A stretch of DNA of 64,000 nt from Mucilaginibacter tundrae (lineage in GTDB: Bacteria; Bacteroidota; Bacteroidia; Sphingobacteriales; Sphingobacteriaceae): positions 26,080 through 90,079 of the forward strand of contig NZ_JACCBZ010000013.1 of assembly GCF_013408825.1 (NCBI RefSeq), written 5' to 3'. This document shows positions 23,961-32,927 of the stretch, piece by piece. The notes under the pieces were generated by a model. It did not search any database and was not told the DNA's origin. It was given only the letters and a program-made list of their open reading frames with translations. The position numbers and the translations under genes were made by a program. Positions within the stretch are counted from its first letter, which is position 1. Each line of letters starts with the position of its first letter.

Positions 23961-26807
23961 ATGATTGAAAAACCTCTAGATCTGGGCGAGCAAAGTGAAG
24001 TTGAAGTTTACGGGGCCCGGGTACATAACTTAAAAAATATTGATGTTTCTTTTCCACGTAACCAGCTGGTGGTAATTACCGGTTTAAGTGGCAGCGGAAA
24101 ATCCTCACTGGCATTTGATACCATTTACGCCGAAGGTCAGCGCCGTTATATGGAAACATTTTCGGCCTACTCCCGCCAGTTTATGGGCGGAATGGAACGG
24201 CCGGATGTCGACAAGGTTTCAGGACTAAGTCCGGTTATCGCTATCGAGCAAAAAACAACCAGTAAAAACCCAAGGTCGACTGTTGGTACTATTACAGAAA
24301 TCTATGATTTTATGCGTTTGCTTTTCGCCCGTACGGGTGAGGCGTATTCGTATGAAACTGGCGAGAAAATGGAGCGTATGTCTGAAGATCAGATATTGAA
24401 AACCATTTACGAAAGGTTTGATGGTCAGCCAATAAATATTCTTGCCCCCGTGGTTAAAGCCCGTAAAGGCCACTACCGCGAATTGTTTGAACAGATACGT
24501 AAACAAGGCTATTTAAAGGTTTGGATTGACGGCGCTATTGCCGATGTGGAGCCGAAAATGCAGGTAGACCGTTACAAGATCCACGATATTGACATTGTGG
24601 TTGACCGATTGCAGGTAAGTGACGAAAATAGTAAGCGTTTATACACTTCGATACAAGCTGCATTAAAAATATCCAAAGGCATCATCAGGATTGGTGACAA
24701 GGATAACAATGTATCCTATTTCAGTAAGTTTTTGATGGATCCGGTTTCGGGTATTTCTTATGATGAGCCTCAGCCTAACACCTTCTCATTCAACTCGCCT
24801 TATGGCGCTTGCGAAAAGTGTAATGGCCTGGGTTATATTTTTGAGGTTGATGAAGCCTCGGTAATCCCTAACCCAAAACTGAGTATCCTGAATGGTGGTT
24901 TAGCGCCTTTGGGTGAATTTCGCGAAACATGGATATTCCAGGTGCTGAAAGCGCTTGCCAAAAAATATGAGTTCAGTTTATCTGTGCCGATCGAGAAATT
25001 GGAGCGGGAAAAACTGGATATTATTTTGAACGGTACACCGGAAATGATCACCGTCGCGGTTGAATACAACAAGTGGAATGTTCAAAGCTACCAGATCACG
25101 TTTGATGGAGTGATCCGTATGCTGGAAGAGCAGCAGGAACGCCGCAGCGACGAGGGGATGGACGACATGGAAAATTACCGTGTGCTAAAGACCTGCCCAA
25201 TATGTGATGGCGCGCGACTTAAAAAAGAATCATTACACTTTAAAGTAGATGGCAAGAATATATTCGAGCTGGCTATCATGGATATAAATGATCTGCAGGA
25301 TTGGTTCAACAACCTGGAAGACCGCTTAACCGAACGCCAGAATGTTATTGCTAAAGAAATATTAAAAGAGATCCGTGCACGTATTGTGTTTTTGCTGGAT
25401 GTTGGTTTGAGCTATTTAACGCTTGACCGTACTGCCAAAACATTATCAGGTGGAGAGGCTCAGCGTATCAGGCTGGCTACGCAGATAGGTTCACAATTGA
25501 TGAATGTAATGTACATTTTGGATGAGCCAAGTATTGGCCTGCATCAACGTGATAATGCCCGGCTCATCACCGCCCTAAAAAACCTGCGCGATTTAGGTAA
25601 TACCGTTTTAGTGGTTGAGCACGATAAAGATATGATACTGGAAGCCGACCATGTAATTGACATGGGCCCGGCAGCCGGCGTACACGGCGGGCAAATTGTT
25701 GCCCAGGGCACCCCCGCTGAGCTAATGAAAGTTCACACCCTTACTACATCTTACATCAACGGTGAGCGCGAGATCGCTATCCCAAAAAAGAGGCGTGAAG
25801 GGAATGGTAAAGTCCTCAGCCTGAAAAAAGCGACCGGGCATAACCTTAAAAAGGTAAGTGTTGAATTTCCTTTGGGTAAGATGATCGGGATAACCGGGGT
25901 ATCGGGCAGCGGTAAATCAAGTTTAATTACGGAGACTTTGTATCCTGTTTTAAATCACCACTTCTTCAGGGCGAAGAAACAGCCTTTACCTTATGATAAG
26001 ATCGAGGGGTTGGAGCATATTGACAAGGTGATCGAGATCGATCAGACGCCTATCGGCAGAACCCCACGTTCAAACCCGGCTACTTATACCAGTGTATTCT
26101 CTGATATCAGGAATTTGTTTGTGGCTCTACCCGAATCAAGGATCAGGGGGTATAAACCGGGCCGTTTTTCGTTCAACGTAAAAGGCGGCAGGTGTGAAAC
26201 TTGCCAGGGCGCGGGTATGAAAGTGATAGAGATGAACTTTTTGCCTGATGTATCCGTTCCTTGTGAGGAGTGCGGCGGCAGGAGATATAATCGTGAAACT
26301 TTAGAAGTGCGTTATCGCGGGAAATCTATTAGTGATGTGCTGGATTTGAGTATTGAAGATGCCACGCCATTTTTTGAGCATATCCCGGCTATTTACCGCA
26401 AGGTGAAAACTTTGCTGGATGTTGGTTTGGGATATATCCGTTTAGGGCAGGCATCAACCACCCTATCGGGCGGTGAAGCACAACGTGTTAAACTGGCAAC
26501 GGAGCTATCTAAAAAAGATACCGGTAATACTTTCTATATTTTAGATGAGCCAACTACAGGTTTACACTTTGAGGATATCAATGTATTACTTGGTGTGTTA
26601 AATCAATTGGTTGATAAGGGAAATACCGTGTTGGTTATTGAACATAATCTGGATGTAATTAAGACAGTTGATCATGTGATAGATCTTGGTCCGGAAGGTG
26701 GCTCGGGTGGTGGTAAAATTCTGTTTAGCGGCACGCCGGAAGGTTTGTGTAAGGTGAAAGAAAGCTTTACCGGGCAGTTTTTGAAAAAGGAGATGGGGGT
26801 AAAGTAA
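23961..26807 (+). CDS. uvrA: Excinuclease ABC subunit A
   Basis: 948 aa. DNA damage recognition ATPase of nucleotide excision repair. Both ABC halves are present: Walker A GLSGSGKSSLAFD (about 40) and GVSGSGKSSLITETL (about 645); signature motifs TLSGGEAQRIRLA and TLSGGEAQRVKLA; Walker B LDEPSIGLHQRD and LDEPTTGLHFED; Zn-binding cysteines CEKCNGLG, CPICDGARL, CETCQGAG and CEECGGRRY. Normal length. Bacteroidota often carry two uvrA paralogues; this full-length copy has all motifs. A perfect 46-bp palindrome follows the gene. Confidence 0.98.
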   Translation: MIEKPLDLGEQSEVEVYGARVHNLKNIDVSFPRNQLVVITGLSGSGKSSLAFDTIYAEGQRRYMETFSAYSRQFMGGMERPDVDKVSGLSPVIAIEQKTTSKNPRSTVGTITEIYDFMRLLFARTGEAYSYETGEKMERMSEDQILKTIYERFDGQPINILAPVVKARKGHYRELFEQIRKQGYLKVWIDGAIADVEPKMQVDRYKIHDIDIVVDRLQVSDENSKRLYTSIQAALKISKGIIRIGDKDNNVSYFSKFLMDPVSGISYDEPQPNTFSFNSPYGACEKCNGLGYIFEVDEASVIPNPKLSILNGGLAPLGEFRETWIFQVLKALAKKYEFSLSVPIEKLEREKLDIILNGTPEMITVAVEYNKWNVQSYQITFDGVIRMLEEQQERRSDEGMDDMENYRVLKTCPICDGARLKKESLHFKVDGKNIFELAIMDINDLQDWFNNLEDRLTERQNVIAKEILKEIRARIVFLLDVGLSYLTLDRTAKTLSGGEAQRIRLATQIGSQLMNVMYILDEPSIGLHQRDNARLITALKNLRDLGNTVLVVEHDKDMILEADHVIDMGPAAGVHGGQIVAQGTPAELMKVHTLTTSYINGEREIAIPKKRREGNGKVLSLKKATGHNLKKVSVEFPLGKMIGITGVSGSGKSSLITETLYPVLNHHFFRAKKQPLPYDKIEGLEHIDKVIEIDQTPIGRTPRSNPATYTSVFSDIRNLFVALPESRIRGYKPGRFSFNVKGGRCETCQGAGMKVIEMNFLPDVSVPCEECGGRRYNRETLEVRYRGKSISDVLDLSIEDATPFFEHIPAIYRKVKTLLDVGLGYIRLGQASTTLSGGEAQRVKLATELSKKDTGNTFYILDEPTTGLHFEDINVLLGVLNQLVDKGNTVLVIEHNLDVIKTVDHVIDLGPEGGSGGGKILFSGTPEGLCKVKESFTGQFLKKEMGVK

Positions 26808-26840
26808 TCCCTATATTTATCTGTAAAAATTATTTTTTCA

Positions 26841-26886
26841 TTAGGCACGCTAATTAACTAAATATTTAGTTAATTAGCGTGCCTAA
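26841..26886. repeat. 46-bp perfect palindrome between uvrA and the DUF6624 gene
   Basis: TTAGGCACGCTAATT... reads identically on both strands over 46 bp, centred between 26863 and 26864, with no spacer. It starts 34 bp after the uvrA stop. Neither flank has a canonical T-run, so it is not an ordinary intrinsic terminator. Confidence 0.9.
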
Positions 26887-26897
26887 AATATTACAGT

Positions 26898-27839
26898 ATG
26901 AAAAAAATAATTTTGCTTATTGTTTTCCTTACCGCTTTATCTAATGCCTTCGCGCAGAATAAAGCATTATCAGCTTATAAATCTTTATCTAAGAAAGGAG
27001 ATTCGCTTTATCTTGCCAAGGATTATAAAGCATCAGCCCTTGCGTTCTCCAACGCTTTTAAGCGTTATCATAAATTAGCTACAACTACTGATCGTTATGA
27101 TGCCGCTTGTTCATGGTCTCTGGCGCATTGTCCTGATAGTGCATTTAATAACTTACAATTAATTGCGAATAACGGCAGCTATAACAATTACGATCATATT
27201 ATTGAAGATGAAGACCTGGTCAGTTTGCATTCGGATAAACGCTGGTTGCCGTTATTGGTTGTCATTCAAAAAAATAAAGAAAAGGCTGAGGCGCATTACA
27301 ACAAACCATTAACCCGGGAATTGGACAGTATATATGATGCCGATCAAAACGGCAGGCAGCAAATCATGGCAACTGAAAATAAATATGGCGATGATTCGAA
27401 GGAAACGAAAGCTTTGTGGGAAGCGATGGGTAAACAAGACGACATCGACCTTGTAAAGATTAAAGCTATTTTGGATAAATATGGCTGGGTTGGACCGGAT
27501 GTGGTTGGGGGCAAAGGGAATGCTGCCCTGTTTTTAGTGATACAACATGCTGACAGTTTAACGCGGGATAAATATTTGCCAATGATGCGGGCAGCAGTTA
27601 AAAAAGGTAATGCACAGCCATCGCAGTTAGCTTTAATGGAGGACAGATCGGCGCTGGAGCATGGCAAAAAGCAAATTTACGGCAGCCAGATTGCCAAGGA
27701 TGAAAAGACCAATAAATTTTATGTGAGACCGATTGAGGATGAAGCTAATGTGGATAAGAGGAGGGCTTCGGTTGGACTGGGTTCGTTAGAAGACTATGCG
27801 AATGAATGGGGTATTGATTATAAGTTGCCGAAACAATAA
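26898..27839 (+). CDS. Exported DUF6624-type protein
   Basis: 313 aa with signal peptide MKKIILLIVFLTALSNAFAQ. The N-terminal half (about 22-130) looks like TPR-type helices (LYLAKDYKASALAFSNAF). The C-terminal half has the DUF6624 pattern: YGWVGPDVVGGKGNAALFLVIQ followed by H-A-D, then ALMEDRSALEHGKKQIYGSQ. I know no function for DUF6624. It starts 11 bp after a 46-bp palindrome, which may influence its expression, and ends 40 bp before nnrD. Confidence 0.82.
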   Translation: MKKIILLIVFLTALSNAFAQNKALSAYKSLSKKGDSLYLAKDYKASALAFSNAFKRYHKLATTTDRYDAACSWSLAHCPDSAFNNLQLIANNGSYNNYDHIIEDEDLVSLHSDKRWLPLLVVIQKNKEKAEAHYNKPLTRELDSIYDADQNGRQQIMATENKYGDDSKETKALWEAMGKQDDIDLVKIKAILDKYGWVGPDVVGGKGNAALFLVIQHADSLTRDKYLPMMRAAVKKGNAQPSQLALMEDRSALEHGKKQIYGSQIAKDEKTNKFYVRPIEDEANVDKRRASVGLGSLEDYANEWGIDYKLPKQ

Positions 27840-27879
27840 TTCCTCAAAACAAAAAGCATAAATCATAACTTTATGCAAT

Positions 27880-29382
27880 ATGCTACCGTTACTCACATCC
27901 CCTCAAATTCGCGAAGCTGATGCTTATACCATTGCTCATGAACCCATAAGTTCTGTTAATTTAATGGAACGGGCATCAAAAGCCTTTGTTGGTTGGTTTG
28001 TGAACCATTTTCCTGATAAAAGGCAGGCTATCTCTATCTATTGCGGAACCGGTAATAATGGCGGCGATGGTTTAGCTGTCGCGCGGATATTACATGGGCA
28101 TCATTACAAAGCGATAAATATTAAAATTACCCGGTTTTCTGATAAGACATCCGATGATTTTAATGCCAACCTGAAAAAGCTGCAAAGCACCATTGCTGTA
28201 ACAGAAATTAAGCCGGGAGATGATTTCCCAGACGAAGATAGCCCGGTGTTAATTGATGCTATGCTGGGCAGTGGTTTAAATAAACCCTTGCATGGCGATT
28301 ACGAAAAGTTAGTAAAGCATCTCAATTTATTAGAAAAAACCGTTGTTGCTGTTGATATTCCGACGGGCTTTTTTGCTGAGGGGGAGATTAAACCTGAAAG
28401 TACAGTGTTAAAAGCCAAACTGGTTATTACCTTCCAGCAGCCTAAAATCAATTTCCTGTTGCCAGAATCAGGGCCGGTGATGGAGTGCTGGGAGGCGGTT
28501 AATATTGGGATTGATGATAAGTTTGTAATGTCTCTTGATTCGCCATATCAGTTTATAACTGAAAAGGACATCAGGCAACTAATGAAACACCGCCATAAAT
28601 TCAGCAATAAAGGAACATTTGGCCATGCGCTTATTGTAGCGGGTCAGGCTAAAACTATGGGCGCGGCTTTACTTTGTTCATCCGCTTGCGCGCATGCGGG
28701 AGCTGGTTTAACTACGGCTTGTGTGCCTGAAAGTGGGCTGACCGCGCTAAATAGTTATCTGCCCGAAATTATGGCTGTAGTAAGGGAAGGAAATGATTTG
28801 CCAGAGATTAGTTGGGATAAATTTAGCACGATGGGCATTGGCCCGGGATTGGGTAATGACGAGAATTCGCTCAACCTAATTTGCGATATTTTAACCAATT
28901 ATAAAAAGCCTATTGTTATTGATGCCGATGCATTGAATATTTTAGCAGAGCATAAACAGCTTTGGAGTATGATACCTGAAGGCAGTATTATAACCCCGCA
29001 CATGAAGGAGTTTGACCGCCTATTTGGGGAAAGTACCAGTTGGTGGCAACGCCTACAAACGGCCATTGAAAAAGCTAAGGAGCATAAAATATGCATCGTG
29101 CTAAAAAACGATTATACGATAACCGCTACGCCGGATGGTAAAGCGTATTTTAACTCTACCAGCAATGCATCTATGGCAAGCGGGGGTATGGGTGATGTAC
29201 TTACAGGGATAATAACTGCTTTATTGGCTCAGAAATATTCATCACGGGATGCTTGTATTATTGGCACTTATATTCACGGAAAAGCTGGAGATGAACTGGC
29301 TTTGCCTAACCGGATGCATGTGGTATTGCCGGGTAAATTGATTAGTCAGTTGCCTATGACCATAGCTAAATTTACGGCATAA
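27880..29382 (+). CDS. nnrD: Bifunctional NAD(P)H-hydrate epimerase / ADP-dependent dehydratase
   Basis: 500 aa, a fusion of both NAD(P)HX-repair enzymes. N-terminal YjeF_N epimerase (about 1-215) with IYCGTGNNGGDGLAVARIL and IDAMLGSGLNKPL; C-terminal ribokinase-like dehydratase (about 230-495) with NKGTFGHALIVAG, GIGPGLGNDENS, DADALNILA and SGGMGDVLTGIITALLAQ (ATP/ADP site). It restores NAD(P)H from its hydrated, inactive form. A TAACTTTA box lies 6 nt before the start. Ends with a strong terminator. Confidence 0.95.
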   Translation: MLPLLTSPQIREADAYTIAHEPISSVNLMERASKAFVGWFVNHFPDKRQAISIYCGTGNNGGDGLAVARILHGHHYKAINIKITRFSDKTSDDFNANLKKLQSTIAVTEIKPGDDFPDEDSPVLIDAMLGSGLNKPLHGDYEKLVKHLNLLEKTVVAVDIPTGFFAEGEIKPESTVLKAKLVITFQQPKINFLLPESGPVMECWEAVNIGIDDKFVMSLDSPYQFITEKDIRQLMKHRHKFSNKGTFGHALIVAGQAKTMGAALLCSSACAHAGAGLTTACVPESGLTALNSYLPEIMAVVREGNDLPEISWDKFSTMGIGPGLGNDENSLNLICDILTNYKKPIVIDADALNILAEHKQLWSMIPEGSIITPHMKEFDRLFGESTSWWQRLQTAIEKAKEHKICIVLKNDYTITATPDGKAYFNSTSNASMASGGMGDVLTGIITALLAQKYSSRDACIIGTYIHGKAGDELALPNRMHVVLPGKLISQLPMTIAKFTA

Positions 29383-29416
29383 AAAAGGGTTGTCAGTATT
29401 AAACAACCCTTTTTTT
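29381..29416 (+). terminator. Intrinsic terminator after nnrD
   Basis: AAAAAAGGGTTGT pairs perfectly with ACAACCCTTTTTT over 13 bp with a 9-nt loop and a trailing T-run; it begins within the stop codon. The rest of 29417-29577 shows nothing recognisable. Confidence 0.92.
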
Positions 29417-29577
29417 ATTAACTATTAACTGATCTTATAAAGAACTAAATACTCGAAGTTAGTGTATATAAGACGCTAAGCGCGCCATATAGTTACAAAA
29501 ACGACGGATAAAGTTTATTGTTTTATAAGGGGTAGTGTTTTTAACAAAGTTTTAACATTGTAACAGGGATGTTCGTG

Positions 29578-30411
29578 TTATAATGTGCCTACAACCATCA
29601 TTTCGCTCATTGTAGGATTGATACTGCCGCCTCTTGGTTCGCGTGTTACAGCAAATGCATTTGCGAATTCAACTGATTTCATTTCTTTCATCACTGTGCT
29701 ATCCGCATCAGTTTTATCAAACACACCCAGGCTAACCGGAGTTTTACCCACTATAGCCCAAAGCTGGTATTGGTGCGCTTTATCATTAACCGGCATATTT
29801 AAATCGGCCAGATCAATCACTACTTTATTTTTGGCTGGGCTAAACGCTACAAGGGCTAATCCCTTAGGTAGATTGGCGGTGCCTTTTAATCTGATGACTT
29901 TAAATGATGTATCGCGGTAAATGCTCAGCTGGCGGTCCATAAAACGAACCGTTGTGCTGAATTTTTGATTACTTGAATTTAATGCGACTAACTGTGTGTT
30001 AGCGTCCTGCAATTTATTGTATACACTAAATAAGGTTACAACGCTTGCTATTAACAAAGCAAGGCAAGCGGCAAATGCATATTTATAAAAGTTGTTAGCC
30101 TTTGGTGCAGGCATAGCAATAACATTATCCTTAACAGGTTGCGGATGTTTAGTGGGAAAATTATTATCGTCGCTAAAATTGGTAAGCAGGCTGTTTAATA
30201 CCCTGTCGCGTAATTGCGCAGGTGGTTCCACTGCATTTACTGCAGCAAATAATTCCATTGAACGCTCTATCTCTTCCAACTCGGCTTTAATAACCGGGTG
30301 TTTGGAAGCCATCTCCTCCACTTGCAACTTTTCGCCGGGAGTAACATCCCCTACAACGTAAAGTTCCAATATGCCTGATTCAATATATGATTTGATGTCT
30401 TCCACTTTCAA
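29578..30411 (-). CDS. Anti-sigma factor, RskA-like
   Basis: 277 aa. N-terminal cytoplasmic anti-sigma region (about 1-85, with SYIESGILELYVVGDVTPGE and PPAQLRDRVL), one transmembrane helix (about 109-129), then a periplasmic RskA C-terminal domain (about 150-277: HQYQLWAIVGKTPVSLGVF and FAVTREPRGGSINPT). It should sequester the ECF sigma factor encoded just upstream until released by a periplasmic signal or oxidation. Its ATG overlaps the sigma stop by 4 nt, showing translational coupling. Confidence 0.9.
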   Translation of the reverse strand: MKVEDIKSYIESGILELYVVGDVTPGEKLQVEEMASKHPVIKAELEEIERSMELFAAVNAVEPPAQLRDRVLNSLLTNFSDDNNFPTKHPQPVKDNVIAMPAPKANNFYKYAFAACLALLIASVVTLFSVYNKLQDANTQLVALNSSNQKFSTTVRFMDRQLSIYRDTSFKVIRLKGTANLPKGLALVAFSPAKNKVVIDLADLNMPVNDKAHQYQLWAIVGKTPVSLGVFDKTDADSTVMKEMKSVEFANAFAVTREPRGGSINPTMSEMMVVGTL

Positions 30412-30959
30412 TTAAAATGTTTTCTAAGTTGCTGTATCGCCATTCTTAAGCGGGTTTTAATGGTGCCCAATGGTATGCCTAGTTCATCGGCAGCTTCCAC
30501 ATGGGTGTAACCTTTAAAGTAAACCAATTCAAGAATTTCTTTCTGGTCGGCCTTTAGTGTTTGTACTAAATCCTTAATACCAAGCAACTCAGGTTTGTAA
30601 ACTGTGTTCCTTTGTTCGTCTATGAAAGTTACGTTAATTTCTAGTTCTTGGTTTTTGTTCTGGTTCTTAAAGTCCTTTGAACGAAGTTTATCAATAGCCA
30701 GGTTTCGGGCAATATTTACCATCCATGTAAATAAACGGCCTTTTTCTGTGCTATAACTGGCAAAAGAATGCCATATTTTTACAAAAGTTTCCTGTAAAAC
30801 GTCTTCTGCCACGGCAGTGTCAGTAATTATGCGCGATATAACTCCATACAACGACGAAGAATACATGTCATATAACGCCTCTACCGCGATCTTTTCGTGG
30901 CGCCTTAGTGCAAGCACTAGCTCATCTTCCGATAATGATATTTTACTGCGCTTGCTCAA
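30408..30959 (-). CDS. ECF RNA polymerase sigma factor (SigK-like)
   Basis: 183 aa. Region 2 (about 25-95) has EDVLQETFVKIWHSF and GRLFTWMVNIARNLAIDKLR; region 4 (about 125-180) has ILELVYFKGYTHVEAADELG and GTIKTRLRMAIQQLR. Pairs with the RskA-like anti-sigma factor, which overlaps it by 4 nt. It begins 24 bp after lipA on the same strand, so it may be read from the lipA promoter as well as from its own. Confidence 0.94.
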   Translation of the reverse strand: MSKRSKISLSEDELVLALRRHEKIAVEALYDMYSSSLYGVISRIITDTAVAEDVLQETFVKIWHSFASYSTEKGRLFTWMVNIARNLAIDKLRSKDFKNQNKNQELEINVTFIDEQRNTVYKPELLGIKDLVQTLKADQKEILELVYFKGYTHVEAADELGIPLGTIKTRLRMAIQQLRKHFN

Positions 30960-30983
30960 TCCGGTGAAGATATAAAGGAATTA

Positions 30984-31862
30984 TCAGATTTCAAATAAGT
31001 GTTTTTCAGCATGATATGATGAACGGACAAGCGGCCCGCTTTCTACATATCTAAAACCCTTATCAAGGCCAATTTGTTTATAAAAACTAAATTGATCCGG
31101 ATGAATCCAATCAATCACCGGGTGATGGTTGCGTGTTGGTTGTAAATATTGGCCCAAGGTTAATATTTGGACACCTGCATTTAACAGATCGTCCATCGCC
31201 TCCAAAACATCTTCTTCCTTCTCGCCCAAACCAAGCATAATGCCCGATTTTGTACGCAAGCCCGATTTTGATATGCGGTTAAGGGCTTCTAAACTACGAT
31301 CGTATTTTGCCTGGATGCGTACTTCTTTGGTTAAACGACGAACAGTTTCTAAATTATGTGAAACAACCTCAGGTCTGGTTTCCAGTACACGTTCAAGGTT
31401 TTCCCAAACACCACGAAAGTCGGGTAATAAAGTTTCTAAAGTAGTTTCAGGGCTTTCCCTGCGGATAGCATTAATGGTTTCAGCCCAGATAATTGAACCG
31501 CCATCTTTTAAATCGTCCCTGTCAACCGAGGTAATTACACAATGTTTTACCTGCATTAATTTAACCGAATTTGCCACACGATTAGGCTCATCCAAATCAA
31601 CAGCTAATGGCCTGCCGGTTGCTACCGCGCAAAACGAGCATGAACGGGTACAAATGTTACCCAATATCATAAACGTAGCTGTGCCGGCGCCCCAGCATTC
31701 GCCCATATTTGGGCAATTGCCGCTTTCGCAAATTGTGTGTAGCTTGTGTGTATCAACCAAACTACGAACCTGTGCATACTCTTTTCCCACCGGAAGTTTA
31801 ACCCTAAGCCAATCAGGCTTGCGGTTAACTGGCTGTGCAGGAATTACTGGCAGATCAATCAT
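30984..31862 (-). CDS. lipA: Lipoyl synthase
   Basis: 292 aa. Radical SAM enzyme that inserts two sulfurs into octanoyl groups on lipoyl-dependent enzymes. Auxiliary cluster cysteines in [12 protein letters not shown] (about 44-55), radical-SAM CxxxCxxC in CTRSCSFC (about 70-77), and the C-terminal RSSYHAE motif whose Ser ligates the auxiliary cluster. Length typical. The -7 box TACATTTG ends 4 nt before the ATG. An ECF sigma/anti-sigma pair follows after 24 bp, an unusual operon partner. Confidence 0.96.
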   Translation of the reverse strand: MIDLPVIPAQPVNRKPDWLRVKLPVGKEYAQVRSLVDTHKLHTICESGNCPNMGECWGAGTATFMILGNICTRSCSFCAVATGRPLAVDLDEPNRVANSVKLMQVKHCVITSVDRDDLKDGGSIIWAETINAIRRESPETTLETLLPDFRGVWENLERVLETRPEVVSHNLETVRRLTKEVRIQAKYDRSLEALNRISKSGLRTKSGIMLGLGEKEEDVLEAMDDLLNAGVQILTLGQYLQPTRNHHPVIDWIHPDQFSFYKQIGLDKGFRYVESGPLVRSSYHAEKHLFEI

Positions 31863-31866
31863 AATA

Positions 31867-31874
31867 CAAATGTA
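31867..31874 (-). promoter_or_regulatory. -7 box of lipA, leaderless spacing
   Basis: TACATTTG on the minus strand with exactly 4 nt before the lipA start at 31862. No clear -33 TTTG. Confidence 0.5.
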
Positions 31875-31881
31875 GGTAAAA

Positions 31882-32013
31882 ACCCTCTAACCCCCTAAAG
31901 GGCGAACAATATGTTAAATTTATTACTGCCAAATTACAGATAGGAATTTCTGCATTAAAAATGATAAAGCTAAATTTGCTTACCCAAGCTTCCACTTTAG
32001 GGGCGCGGGTGGT
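31882..32013. repeat. MITE-like element A upstream of osmC-like gene
   Basis: Terminal inverted arms: left ACCCTCTAACCCCCTAAAG (31882-31900) and right 31995-32013, whose complement shares CTTTAGGGG and GGT ends. The 94-bp interior includes TAAATTTG (31971-31978), a possible -7 box for the gene at 32020. The right arm ends 6 bp before that start codon. Related to element B (32424-32503). Confidence 0.6.
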
Positions 32014-32019
32014 AAAACT

Positions 32020-32421
32020 ATGGCAACAATTGAAACTACTTATTTAGGCGATCTTCGCACTGAGGCTACCCACTTACAATCAGGCACTAAAATTTTAACT
32101 GATGCGCCAACTGATAATCAAGGGAAAGGTGAAGCATTTTCGCCAACCGATTTGTTGGCGGAATCATTGGCTGGGTGTATATTAACCACCATGGCCATCG
32201 CAGCACGTACACATAATATCAACATGGACGGTACTAAAGCTGAAGTAACCAAGGTAATGGCTGCCAACCCGCGCCGTGTGGGTGAAATTATTGTGAACAT
32301 AAAATTCCCTGCTGAGTACTCGGATAAAGAAAAGAAAATATTAGAGCTTGCTGGTCTCGGTTGCCCGGTACATGTAAGTTTGCATCCGGATTTGAAGCAA
32401 ACGATTAATTTTGGGTGGTAA
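32020..32421 (+). CDS. OsmC/Ohr-family protein
   Basis: 133 aa. OsmC-type thiol peroxidase-like protein with the two conserved cysteines: Cys53 in SLAGCILTTMAI and Cys115 in GLGCPVHVS. The N-terminal motif FSPTDLLAESL is typical. It reduces organic hydroperoxides or related electrophiles with low-molecular-weight or lipoyl thiols; lipA is the divergent neighbour. The gene is bracketed by two related inverted-repeat elements and convergent with ytxJ, a bacillithiol-linked gene. Confidence 0.9.
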   Translation: MATIETTYLGDLRTEATHLQSGTKILTDAPTDNQGKGEAFSPTDLLAESLAGCILTTMAIAARTHNINMDGTKAEVTKVMAANPRRVGEIIVNIKFPAEYSDKEKKILELAGLGCPVHVSLHPDLKQTINFGW

Positions 32422-32423
32422 TG

Positions 32424-32503
32424 AGCCCCCTCTAAATCTCCCCCGGTAGGGAGACTTTAAATTCTTATCAAGCCCTCCCTTCAGGGGAGGGTTTGGGTGG
32501 GGC
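32424..32503. repeat. MITE-like element B between osmC-like gene and ytxJ
   Basis: AGCCCC (32424) pairs with GGGGCT (end 32503) and the CTCTAAATCTCCCC arm partly pairs with GGGGAGGGTTTGGG. Two inner hairpins: CTCCC-CGGTA-GGGAG (32439-32454) and CCCTCCC-TTCA-GGGGAGGG. It runs into the ytxJ stop codon and probably acts as a bidirectional terminator. Confidence 0.65.
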
Positions 32504-32832
32504 TATGCTAATACTTCCATAGCTTCATCCACAGAGATACCTCCGTGAGATTGGTCGAGTATGCAGTCACCATCTTTTATCAGCAGCATTTGCGGTGATT
32601 CGTGGTGAACCTGAAAATCTTGCGCCACTTTGCTTGAAAGGTCGCGGTATTTTATGAGATCTAAAAAATATAAAGGCATATCGGCAGGCAATTTATCCAT
32701 ATCCATTTCAAAGCGCCTTTTTGCCATCATGCTGATAGAGCAGCGTGTGCTGTGCTTAAAAATTAAGCTGTAGCCTGTTTGCTGCTTGATCGCATCTATC
32801 TGATTCGCCGAGTCTAACGATGTCCAATTCAT
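32503..32832 (-). CDS. ytxJ: Bacillithiol system redox protein YtxJ
   Basis: 109 aa, thioredoxin-like fold with the family signature FKHSTRCSISMMAKRRFE (single active Cys31). YtxJ (DUF2847) is a monothiol bacilliredoxin-like protein associated with bacillithiol. With the YfiT-like protein at 12992-13516 it supports a bacillithiol-based redox system in this organism; the biosynthesis genes (bshABC) are not in the window. The promoter -7 box TACTTTTG ends 4 nt before the start codon. Confidence 0.88.
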   Translation of the reverse strand: MNWTSLDSANQIDAIKQQTGYSLIFKHSTRCSISMMAKRRFEMDMDKLPADMPLYFLDLIKYRDLSSKVAQDFQVHHESPQMLLIKDGDCILDQSHGGISVDEAMEVLA

Positions 32833-32836
32833 GTTA

Positions 32837-32844
32837 CAAAAGTA
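32837..32844 (-). promoter_or_regulatory. -7 box of ytxJ, leaderless spacing
   Basis: TACTTTTG on the minus strand with exactly 4 nt before the ATG at 32832. Confidence 0.5.
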
Positions 32845-32927
32845 TTGTATTTAAGCTCCTTTAACGTAATTACAGTGTAAAGCTGCATTTAGTTTTAAGC
32901 TTTTGATAAAAAAATGACAAGCTAAGA

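Noticed and set aside
29417..29577. Possible small RNA in the gap between nnrD and the anti-sigma gene
   Set aside because: No promoter box, hairpin or terminator of its own could be found in the gap.
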